This document shows, piece by piece, positions 32,052-43,073 of a stretch of DNA of 64,000 nt. The notes below the pieces were generated by a model. The model ran no database searches. It saw only the letters and a program-made list of their open reading frames with translations, and was not told the DNA's origin. Source of the stretch: Neurospora tetraspora (lineage: Eukaryota > Ascomycota > Sordariomycetes > Sordariales > Sordariaceae); the NCBI RefSeq assembly GCF_033439725.1, contig NW_026944388.1, positions 3,906,001 to 3,970,000 of the forward strand. Direction: 5' to 3'. Position numbers and translations under genes: made by a program. The first letter of the stretch is position 1, and every line of letters starts with the position of its first letter.

Positions 32052-33323
32052 TTACTTACCACCAGGCCTCTTCGGCCTAGCAAACCCCCTGCTCTCCACC
32101 ACCTTGGGATGCAACTCCGCCAACACACTCTCCTCCGTGATCTCACTCGGCTCCTCCACCTCAAACTTCTTATCCGGATTCAACCCTTCCTTGCTCGCCA
32201 CCTCCAGGACGGCCCGCTTCATGAGCGGGTACAGCATGCGCTGCTTGATGGCTACGCGGCCACCGTTGGAGCTGGGGTTGGTGTAGAAGAAGAGGACGGG
32301 CGACTGCTCGGAGCCGTTGTGCGTGTGCGTGTATCGATAGAAGGTGAAGCGCGGTTCGGTGGTGGAGATGGAGGAGACGAGCGAGGAAAGAGAGCCCGGA
32401 GTGGAGGAGGGGGCCGGGAGGAGGTCGATGGTTTCTGTGGTGGGGTTTACTTTCTGTTGGGAAGGTCAGTTACTTGGATTCTGATTGTAGAAGCTGTCTG
32501 TCTGTTGCACCACACGAACGACGGGATTAGGAGGAGGGGGAAAGAAAGAAAGGGGACAAAAAAAACTCACAAGCGAAACAACCCCCACCCCCTCACCCAT
32601 CGCCAGCTCCTTCAACGACATCACCGCATCATCCCCCATCGGCATCGCCATCTGGCTTCCCAGATGAATCTCCCGCTTACTCGTTCCACTGCCCGCCTCC
32701 TGCTCCGCGCGTTTCACCTCGCCCAGACTCTTCTCCTCCTCCGTCAGCGGCGCGTCCAGCGCCGTGTGCGCATCGTGCTTCTCAAACCCAGCGCTCGTCA
32801 GCTCCTTGGCCGTCGTCGCGAAGATGGTCTCCCGGAAGTGTTCCGACCCCAGCTCGCGCACGAGCGTCAGCCGCGTCGCGGCGAACAGCATCTTCTGCCG
32901 CACGGGCGCCGTGTCGGGCACGTAGGTGACGGCGACCAGGGCCGGGGAGGAGTCGTAGCGCCTGAGGATGATGTAGAGGGCCTCTTTCTCTTTGATGTAA
33001 GGGGTCAGGAGGGAGTCGACGTTGGAGGCGAAGGAGGAGCCGGGGGAGGAGGAGGTCAGGGTTTGGATGGGCTGGAGCTGTTCGTTGGCGATGTTAACGA
33101 GGAGGCCGAAGGTCGATGAGGAGCCGAGGAGGTCGTTGAATTGGGAGACCAGCTCCTTGGAGGCTGTGTGTGGACGGATTGAATGTTAGCCATGTGATCG
33201 GGTCTGACTTGGAGTTGGGCTGTGGTGTAGCTAGCTCCCGTGTCCAGCTTCCAAGGGGGAGCTGAGGTTTGTGGCGATTGGGAAAGAGGGCGGCAACAAC
33301 TTACCGGAAATTCCTGACTGCAT
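32052..33323 (-). CDS. twf1: Twinfilin (actin-monomer-binding, two ADF-H domains)
   Basis: Exons 33305-33323, 32571-33163 and 32052-32453 join in phase to 337 residues, the normal size for twinfilin. The tiny first exon encodes MQSGIS, followed by ASKELVSQFNDLL. Two ADF-homology domains are visible at about residues 3-140 (YIILRRYDSS, VTYVPDTAPVRQKMLFAATRLTLVREL) and 175-310 (PRFTFYRYTH, VLFFYTNP, KQRMLYPLMKRAVLEV). The repeated phrase KMLFAATR/RMLYPLMKRAV is the actin-binding long helix of each domain. The tail is basic (GFARPKRPGGK). Twinfilin sequesters ADP-actin and works with capping protein at cortical actin patches. Introns are 33164-33304 (GTAAGT) and 32454-32570 (GTGAGT). Confidence 0.92.
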
Positions 33324-34114
33324 CTTTTCTGGTGTTTCTCCTTGTCCCAAATGCAATCGAGATATGGGAAACAGGTAACTTAGGTTAGAAGATGTTGATG
33401 TTTGGTACAAGTCGGGCTGGCTGCGATACGATGCGGTCAACAAGGCCGGCAATGGGGCTCACGTAGCTATGGTGGGGTCCGGGCGGGTCTCGTGCCAGCA
33501 AGGTCCATGGAGTGGGGCTCAGGGCGGTTGGTACCTGAATTTACCCCTGGAGTTTACCAACGTCGTTATGTTTTTCTATCTTCAACTTCCAATGTCACTT
33601 CTTTATTAGTTTCCTATATCTCTTCATTGGGATCTAGGTGCGCAAGGAAGCCGTTTCAAGGTATGTAACTGTTCGAATTGTAGCTAGGTCGGTCTGTCCT
33701 TGAGTGCTGCTGGTCTTACGTCCAGGAGCAGCTGAGAGCTCAGCTAGGTTATTACCAGTCTTCCAGCCAACATAGGCGGAGAGAAGTTAGTGTATTATCT
33801 TACTCCTCATCGACGGTTACTGGATGGACTCCGCTTCGAGTCTTCGAGTCTTCGACTCTCTCGCCAGCGATGGAAAACGCAGTCAGTCAGGAAGTAACAA
33901 TTTGAAGTTGTTTACACGAACAGCCGGAGACTTAGATTAAGACACGCATTGTTCAATTGCGAAGAAGGGGTTTTCGCTGGGTTCGGCATGATTATGTACT
34001 CAAAATTGATCGCTTTCATCCCCGCATCCGCTTTTCTTTCCTACTTCTACATCAAAAACTTGAGGGTATCAAACAAGAAGACAAAATAGTATCCAACTTC
34101 CACAACTTCCAACA
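33324..34114. other. Intergenic region upstream of twinfilin
   Basis: Promoter side of twinfilin and 3' side of the HeLo-like/protease gene. No supported gene. Confidence 0.5.
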
Positions 34115-37100
34115 TCAAGCAAAACCAGTCCCCCACCTCTCCACCCCAAACGGCATCGCGCCCTCTAGCGCCGCGGCTTCCAAATGTAGATCCTTAAAAT
34201 CGTGCTCCAAATCCTCTACTCCCTCGTCATATCCATCGTTATCATCATTATCATTGTTGTTTCCTGGCCTCTCTCCTTGTCTGGAAAGGTTAGCAGCGGC
34301 CACTGCTTGAGCTTGCTTCAGCTCGCTATACGCGGGGAGGTATTCGTCCTCCACTTGTTTCTGTAAGCGTCGAACGCTTGATTGGCGTCCGGTTCCGGGT
34401 GTGTTTTCATCCACAGGGTAATCATCATACCCCGGCGGCCCAATGCCAGAAAAGGCACTTCCTCTTGAGAATGTTCTGCCTAGTCCCACCGACCCAAAAT
34501 CCTGTTGCCCGACGTATGTACGTGCGCTTGCCGCGCTCGTTTGTCTGCTTATGCTCTGCCCACCTCCACCTCCATAACCTCCATACCCTCCACCAACCGT
34601 CCGCGTACTGGCCTTGCTAGCCTGTCTGCTCACTCCAGGAGTCCTATCTTCATAAGATTGGTAGATGATTGCGCCTGTGGGGCCGGGCAACCTGATCTCC
34701 TCCGCTTCCAAAACCTCGGCGATATCCCTGACTAAAACCTCCATGGGACATATGTAGGCTACCCTCTTCCTGCTCGACCACGCGAGGACGTGGCCGCAGA
34801 CACTGCCTCCGTCTCTTTCTACTACCCAGGCGCCGGAGTCGCCGGGGATGCCCATCGGTAGTGGTTGGCGGCGAGAGTTGATGGAATGGTCACTGGATCC
34901 GGATGGTCGGTTGGGACGGTTGGGTACGAGACCGAGGGAAGGGGTACCGGAGACTTGGTAAGTGTGACTGGGAGATGCCCGGCCGAGGATTTTCACCGAG
35001 GTGAGGGCGGGGAGGATGGTGCCTGTTTGCAGGCCGGAACTGCGGGCCATGCATTGCACTTGGAGACCGGGAAGGGTGTGGGAGGGGGCGATGGAGGTTG
35101 GGAGGATTGTTGGGATTTGGTCAGGGGGAATGCTGGGGAGGCGGGTGTGTTTCTTCCCCTTCTTGCCTGGAGAAGGATTAGAAGCCTTTGGGATAAAGTT
35201 ATCAGTTGGTTGGCGATCGTCTTCGAATTCGAAGAGGGCCCAGTCAATTTCATGCACAAGACCATTCTCCTTGCGCCGACGAATACCGCTGGAGGCGTAC
35301 ATCTCGCCGACCCGGAAGGTGTCAAGGTGGTCTTGGTCTTTGTCCTCAGCGGAGGGATAGAAGTCCGAGGCTACGTCGTCTAGGGCCGGTTGCGTGATGA
35401 TGAAGCCTTCGCCGCAGCCCGGCTCGATTCCGGGGATGTCGCCGGGTTCGGTAAATTGTTCTTCTTCCTCATAGTGTTCATCGTCGTCGGAAGCTTCGCT
35501 AGTTATGGCGGACTCGGAATAGGCTTCGGAATCCGTGTCGGAGAATTCGCAGGCGTAGTCATCGTTTTCGCTGCTGTCTGGGGAGGATTCGTCGGTGTTT
35601 AAGTATTGCTGGGCGTACCACGCTGCGAGATCGTTAAGGCCTCCGCCTGCCATACTCCTAGTATTGTCATCTGCGACATCATCTGAGTCGGGGTCATCCA
35701 GCATGTGGTGCACCGTCATGCCATAAGGCTTGTCGTCCACCACGATAAGTCCTCCCAAACTGACTGGCGGCAAGTGCCGATCGCCAATCCATGCCCCAAT
35801 ACTCGCCCCATTCTGTGGCTTGGGTTGGTATGACGGGTTGGCGGCTATGACATCTCCAGTATCTTCCGGGTTGGCCATGCTGCGGTTGATAACCTGCTTG
35901 CGTGACCGGAGAACCTGACCCTTGCATACCTTGAGTCCGAGATTCGACCGTGTTCCATCGAACAGAACGCCCAGCTTCTTCTTCAGAATGGCCCTAACCT
36001 TGCTGACCGAAGTGCAGACGACCAGAACGGTAGGCTTAGTACGCTGTGGTGACTCGCCGATCGATTCGAGAGAGATTTCGACGGACTCGGGGTTTTTGCG
36101 GTAGAAGGTTTTGAGAGCCGAGTTGATCTCTGGCATGAGAACCGAGTTCCACTGTTCGACAACATCTGGCGGAAGAGGAACGTGTGGATAAAGGCGTGCT
36201 TTCTCCTTGCCTGAAGAGTCTTTTCCTTGTCGAGCTGTAACATGTTAGATACTTGCGATGTCAAACTTCGGACGGAACTTGGCATACCCTGGATCTTGGC
36301 CCGCACTTCCAGTTCGGGATCCACTGGCACAACCGCAATAGGGGGAGTAGATTCTTCACTCTTTCGGCGGGTTGGCGTCTCAACCGCCACCTTTTCAGAC
36401 TTGCTTTCCTTGGAGGAACCAGAGCCGGAAGCAGTTGGTTCTGAGGGCACCTGCACGGCTGGCGGAGCAGGAGAAAGGTCATCTCCCAGTCTCTCTTCCA
36501 GGTTGCTCACGCCATCCAGAATGCAGCACGCCTCGAGATATCGGCTAGCCTTGAACTCGACATGACGAGCAATCTCGTCCATGGTATGTTGACCACCAAT
36601 TTCCTGATCCACTGCCCTCAAGCAGGTCTGAACGGCCTTCATGTAAAGCGTACCGCATCGAATAGCCAGTTGGTCAAGAATGGAATTGGAGACGACTGGG
36701 TTCTTAACATCCGGGAGGATATTCTCCAGGGTGTTCCAAAGACCCACAGAAATGAGGATCATGGCCAAAGAGTAAAGATCCAATGTCTTAGAATCAGCAT
36801 TGTTGTTGAGCGGCGACTGGGTAGAGTTCTTTGGGTCCAACGGATGTCTATAAGGCGTAAAGGGATCAGGTTCGTCTTGTGATTGTGGATCTGAGAATAA
36901 GTCAAACGACGAGACCAAAGGCCGTCTGATGTCGACCTCGCCCTGACTCATTCCGCTGATCTCTGGGTCGGTGCTGACGGCATTGCAGAAGGAGATGTTG
37001 TCAATAAGAAGGTTGCCATGAGTGATACCCCTGGCGTGCATGTCAAAGATTGTGTTGGCCAGGTTGGCAGCCAGACGAAACTTGGCTTCCAGCTTGGGCT

Positions 37101-38160
37101 CGAAGTCCGGGCGAGCCAATAGGTTGGCCAGCGAGCACATGCTATACAAAGGGTTCTGGGTAAGGTTTTCGTAGGTGACCGGATTGAAGGTACGGGGGAA
37201 CCTGTAGACCAACCCGAACCTTGAATTTTCCATGTCCTCAAAATAGCCCAATAAGCGGGGAAGACCTACCCAAGAACTGGATGACCGTTGAGGATCAGCT
37301 TGAAGACCGGATGACAAGCGCTCAAACCGGGTCATGGGTGGTGATATGCCTGTGATGGAATAGATGGAATCGAAGGGCGCGTATTCCAAAAGCAGAGGTC
37401 CGTAGGAAATCTGAGCACCCATCCGTTCCATCAGCTCGGCATAAGCCTGCTTGCCCATAAAGACAATCTCCCTTGTCCCCTGCTCCTGGTTTCCAGCCTC
37501 GGTCATGGGCACGGCCTGCATGTCGCGCAGGTTCATGAGGGTAGTAGGATCGATCTGCTGTGGTGTCTGGATCCTGGTAGACTCGAATGGGCGATACTCT
37601 TCCGCGGGCGAAGCAACAGCCCTCTGAAGCCTCTCACGTGCGGCGGACGAGTGCTGAGCATAGGAGGATCTGGTCCTCGACAGATCGTAGAGGGTATCGA
37701 TGGACGTCGTCAAATCGCGGATAAGATCCTCGAAGCGGTTCTTGTCCCACACCACCATCCTGATCTTCTCGCCTCGCTTTGGTGGTTGATAGGGCTCATT
37801 ACTCTCGCCGGTCAACTGTTTGGAGCTGTTCCATAGCGGCTCGGCCTCAGCTAAGATGTCCTTGATGGTGGACATGATACTCCCAACGACTTCGCTGAGG
37901 CCGGCCTTGGATAGTGAAGAGTCAATGTAGACTTCGGCGGAGTGTGTAGGGTCGGACCATTCCAGCCCCCAGCTGACAAGACGGTCCTTTTGGATCTTGA
38001 GCTTGCGGTGGAGGGACTTGATTTCGGGGTCGGCCTCGGCATGTTGGACGGGTTCCTTGACGAAGTCGGAGGATTTCTTAGTGTCGTTGTAGAGCCTGCT
38101 AAGTCTCCTGTTGAGGGACGACCCAAGCTGGAAGCCGCCCATTGGGATACCGGATGCCAT
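34115..38160 (-). CDS. HeLo-like / pseudokinase / trypsin-like protease fusion protein
   Basis: Exons 36288-38160 and 34115-36234 join across a 53-nt intron (GTATGC, ATCTAAC, TTACAG; phase 1) into 1,330 residues. The start is ATG 38160 (ATCATGGC). Residues about 30-200 resemble the HeLo/prion-inhibition helical domain: [38 protein letters not shown]. Residues about 250-600 follow a kinase fold ([50 protein letters not shown]), but the catalytic HRD is HGN and no DFG is seen, so it is a pseudokinase. The C-terminal half has a trypsin-like triad in order: His in MTVHHMLD (about 800), Asp in [10 protein letters not shown] (about 955), Ser in GIPGDSGAW (about 1090). A Gly/Tyr/Ser-rich tail follows. 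HeLo domains in other fungi execute membrane-damaging cell death; the combined role here is unknown. Confidence 0.75.
36235..36287 (-). other. Intron joining the pseudokinase and protease halves
   Basis: Canonical donor, branch and acceptor, 53 nt. Removal gives [18 protein letters not shown] and an open frame into the protease. Confidence 0.85.
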
Positions 38161-41100
38161 GATTGCGGTTCGAATCGGGCCTTGTGGGAAGCTGTGCAAT
38201 ACAGAGGCTGCGCTGTAAGCAGTCTGATATTTATGTTCCGATTATCGTACGTATGTATTAGCACATGGCGATAGCTGATGGACCAGCCGAGAAGTGAAGA
38301 GCCGGTGATTGAAAAGTGAAGAAGGTATTGAAAAGGATTGAATTCAATCGAAATATTGTAACACGAGAGGCGACAAATCGAGGCTAAGACAACACGGTTC
38401 GATTGTAACCCGAGACCAGCTGAATGATGTACGAAAGGTGGTAGTCAATGTGGAAGGAGTGTGGCACACGATATATGGAAATAATAGAAGACGGGAAGGG
38501 TCAAGTCATGATTGTTACCGGGGGGTGGGTGAGAAAAGAGCCGCAACTTCTTCCCCGAGTTCTCTTGTCGAGCAGATCTGCAGACCCTTCTGCCTCTGTG
38601 GGAGGAAAGAACTCCCCGCGGTCATCACGAACAGGGCTTTGCACCTTCTCAAGAATGCCGGTGCCTGGTTCCCGTCATTTCCTCGGAAAGTGTTTGTCTA
38701 GACGGTCGTTCCATTTCTTTGAGGGAAAGAGCGCCGGTGCCATGGGCGTGTGGCTTGCGAACCGCGTGTTTGGCCATTGGTCCACGGTGGGGTTCCGGAA
38801 TCCTGCTGCCTGCTGTTGAATGCGAATTACAGCGGGGGTCCGACCACGGTCAATGATTGGTCAGACACTCTCTTGATCTGCAGTTTCACAGCTTGACAGC
38901 CATTTCCAGTTGTCAAGACACCATGTGCCAACTGCCAAAGACCTCCTGTCTAGACTCCCGGTCTCCTCGACTTTCCTCTTGTTCACCACTTCAACGGCCA
39001 CTGCAATATCCGTGACATGGCAACCAGGCTTCCGCCAACCGGAAATTACCCTCGACACCAAAAGTCAATTGAGGATCCCGATCATTGTTTTCCCACTAGC
39101 TGTTTATACAGCTTCCATATTGCTGCTGTTTCTACCTTCTCGCCACCACGTGCTCTTGGCCTACCTACCTTGACCTCCCTGGACTCTTCACCACGATGGC
39201 CCCTGTGGAGAAATGATTCATCTCCTCTGGCTTCTAGGCCGCCTTCTAGGTACCTGTTGATGCCGGATTTAAGCCTCAATGACGGACTTCTTAGTTCTAG
39301 CGTTAGACCGTCAGACTATTCAGGCTCCATCTTCGCGACACTTCAACCGTCCTCGCTTTTTTCAGGCCGCCAGATTTACACATCGCCTCTTCACAAGGCC
39401 CGCTTTGGCTGAAGACTATTCCCAATGACAAGATGGACTGCCTGGAACATGTCATCCCGTGGAGCACTTGGGTCTCTGGAATCTCGATAGTGTACCTCTA
39501 GCCTTCGGAGGGTCATCCGCTCGGCTACAAGGTCACTCCATCACCCTACATAGGTACTACTATCACTTGGCTCTTGATGCGTTCCACATCAATAGTTCAT
39601 CAACGACCATCTAGGTCACACAACCGAACGACACCGGCAGCCACGTCGAGGCCCAATATACAGCACGGTCGGATGCAGTAGCGGATGCACTTGTCACCCA
39701 CAGCTCAGACCGATCTACAGTTTTCAGCGACTCAGAGGCCAGTTAATTCTGCTGCCTGTTCGGTCACCTCAACCACATGGGCGGCTTTTTCCAACGCCTG
39801 GTACACCACCAACTTGACTTATCACGCATCGCGGCCGCAAGCAATCTCCACAGGAAGACGCACCAAGCTGCAACAAAAGTTTATTGCTCCACCGTTTGCC
39901 TAGCATTGGATTCGAACTTGGTGGTTGTGGGTTTTGATTCGGAGCGGGTGGGTAGTGGTAGCTCCATCTCTGAAGACCGAGCGCCATGAATGGGCCCAAC
40001 AGAGATGGACGGGCTAGACACACACCGGGTCAGCTTTCACGGATCACTTCGCCCAAATCGTCCAAACCCCGAAAACATTCGGCAAAGCGCCATATTCCCC
40101 AAGTGTCCGCAGACAGAAGTCCACTCCGAACTTGCTGGCCCTGCTTCTTGGTCTCTTAGCTCGGCAGCCCTTGAGAAGCTGGGGCGCTATGTCGAGTATC
40201 ATCACCATCAGTGCCCAGTCATCGCTTGATATTGCCAGAATGAGCATCCCATCTGCGAATCAACACTAACACCTGACACGGACAGCACGAGACCGATGCC
40301 GCTGATGCCGGGAACTGCTAACAACCGAGTATGAAAGACTCGATTCACTCGGTCTTACAAAACAAAGTAGGCACAGGCTGACAACTGACGTCGCTCCATT
40401 GCGTGGGAGCCCATGTGTAAGTGAATCATATGAGATAAGACACTAACCATTAGCCATCAAGTGCCCTGTGTCCGAGTTAAGGAAGCACGAGTCTCTCCAT
40501 CCTCGTTGTCTGACAAGTCAACTCCCAAACCCCCTTCACATCCGAGCCAGCAAACCTCAAAGCTTGCTACGTGAAATCTTCCTACAACCAGCCCATCCAG
40601 CAGAAGTCGCCTGCATATGTGGACTCCTCACTTCCATGGTATCGAACTCCAGTCGGCAGGACGAACTCCTCATCTTCCCGCAGTTTCTCTCCTTCCTGAC
40701 GCCAACCTACCCGTCTTCACCACTCGGATCACGATACTCCCCACTTGCCGTCAAAAACTTGGCCGGATTGCCATGGCATTCTGGCTCATTGCCGCCCAGA
40801 CAGGGTAGTGTAAACACAGATGAAGCGACACACAGACATCGTTGGCGTCTTTGGCGTCGCTTCACATGCAATACGCTGAATAACTTCCATGCATTTGGTC
40901 TAACCTGTAGCGGCCTGGTGGCCTATTCTCGGGACCGGGTTTTCAAGTTCCGAAACTGGGAACGGGTCCCATGTGTACAGGTGGGTAGCCGGCTTTATTG
41001 CCATTCCGGACCGATCTTCGGGCCTCGTTGGCGGGTATGCGAAAAGGCTGTTGATCCCATGTTTACAAATGGGTACGTAGCCGGTTTTCATCCCATCTGA

Positions 41101-43073
41101 TCATACATGAGCGTGATTTGGGACTCAGGCGGGTACCTACGCAAGAAGACTTTTGATCCCATCTGCTCAGTTGGCTTGGCAAGGCCCTTCAATCCTCCTC
41201 CTGCAGTCTACCAAGACCATCAAGAAAGGAACTCGTACGGAGAAAAGACAAAGTAACATGACAGAACAACAACGACAAGGTCCAGAGAAGACCAAGAGAC
41301 AATATTGTAGGTAATCAAAGGGGTTTCATGGGAGCATAAGGAAAGAGCGAGCGCAGAAACCACCAGTTGCATTCTCCCCCATAAACTGCCACAAACAGAC
41401 GATATCTACACCACACCACGAAGTCAAGTCCTTTCCCGTTCTATCCATCCATCCATCCATCCATCCATCCACGCACAACAGCCATCTAGGGCTGGGCTCG
41501 AGTCAGCAGCCACCGTAACACTTCTTTTCGCTCCACGCCCTCATCATCCAGCCCGAAACGTTACAGTCTACAGATGAAAGAAGCAGAGTCATTCCAGTAC
41601 TCACCGAGGCTAGCTGAACGAGAACCATGTGCCTCGACATATTGTAGTGTGAAAGATCTCACATTCAGCCCGAAAATGCTCGGACGTACAAACACGGGTG
41701 GTCAAGTCCACTTGCAAATGGCCCGACGAGCACCTATGAAGGCATCAACGCCGTCGTCAAGGAACGAGAGCAGGATGCCAAAGAAATTCGTCTAGATCAA
41801 TCTATTTCAGCCAGGAGGTAGGAATATAAACTGAGTAGATATATATGTGAGTGTCGGCGGCGCCAGTCATACGTTATAAAAATGATGTCACCGAGAAAGT
41901 GAGTCTACAACCATCTAGACATAGTCGCCGGATTTTCATTCATACTCGAGTAATCAATCAATTTCCAATACCCACCCTCTGATGTTTGGGTTCATCATTT
42001 CCAATTTGGTCAAGTCGGGTCGGCAAGTGGACGACGCCTTGCGAGTGAACGGATGAAGCCTGCCTTCATACGTACCAGATAACATCTAGATAGAGCACTA
42101 ACACAATCAAGACGGACCCACTGTAAGGTTGTTAGGACCTTATCTTAATGACTTCCATCAGTCCCACCTGCATTCGTTCAACCTCCATCTGCCTGCCCAA
42201 CCGCCACTATCAAGGAAACACAGACGCAAAGGAAGAATGAGAAAACGGCTCGAAGGAGAGCCAATCATCAATGCAACTCTGGGGTGAACTTATTAATACA
42301 AATGTTATATAGATCATCCCATTCTCTCAGAAGAGAGTGAGAGGATTTTGGTGCTCCTCGTGATCTAGGCCAGAGGCAATAATAGTATACTATCTCATTA
42401 CCCGCGGTCCTGGTATATAAGACTGTTAGTGCCGTAACTGTCTTTCCATCGTCGGTTATAATCCCGATGTAATATTCTGTGTCAAAGTTACCTCTACTGT
42501 CCCTCTCCCGAAGCGGGACACACCAAGGGCCGAACGATATTTCTTGCGTGGGACAAGTCCAAAAGAGGGTCTCATAACTTTAGGTGCCGATGTGATGATC
42601 GCTTGTGAAATGTCATGGACATGTTAATAGCCAGGTACGTCCTCACAAGATCGATGTGTTCCCATCATATTGGCATTTAGTACCAACTCTCTACATCCAT
42701 CACACACAGATTTCACCGGGTAAAAGATTGTTGTGGCTCATAAACATTAAAATTGCAATTGATCATTCATACATCATACTACCAAACTAACAAATGAAAA
42801 AGCAACCCAAGGAAATGAAACCGTATGGTCAAGTGTGAGGGGGTATAAGCTAACAATATCAAGACAAAAAAAAATGGAACAACTCTTCTTTTCTCATCAA
42901 TCCCATCATCAATCCCATCATCATCCATCTTCAACCTCCTTTTCGCTCATTCCCGCTGTTCATATTTCCCCTCCTCATTCCTCCCCTCCTCTTTCCTTCT
43001 CCTCTTTTCCTCTCTCATCTTCTTTCTTCTGATACCTTTCCACCCCCTCATCATTCATCATTCTTCTCATGAC
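38161..43073. other. 4.9-kb region without a convincing gene
   Basis: Frames up to about 210 codons exist (for example 40468-41100) but start without ATG and have no recognisable protein character. The region holds the promoter of the HeLo-like/protease gene, an (ATCC)n tract, two similar 30-40 bp segments near 40964 and 41051 (both with CCCATGT-TACA-GGG), and AT-rich sequence from about 41800 to 43000. A long non-coding RNA or decayed gene cannot be excluded. Confidence 0.5.
41443..41470. repeat. (ATCC)n microsatellite
   Basis: Seven tandem ATCC units. Confidence 0.95.

Noticed and set aside
40468-41100. 210-codon plus-strand frame
   Set aside because: Begins at a GTG, lacks protein-family features, and its composition matches the surrounding non-coding DNA.
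41400-41500. (ATCC)n considered as a subtelomeric or CRISPR-like array
   Set aside because: It is a simple tetranucleotide microsatellite; no spacers and no telomere repeat TTAGGG are present.
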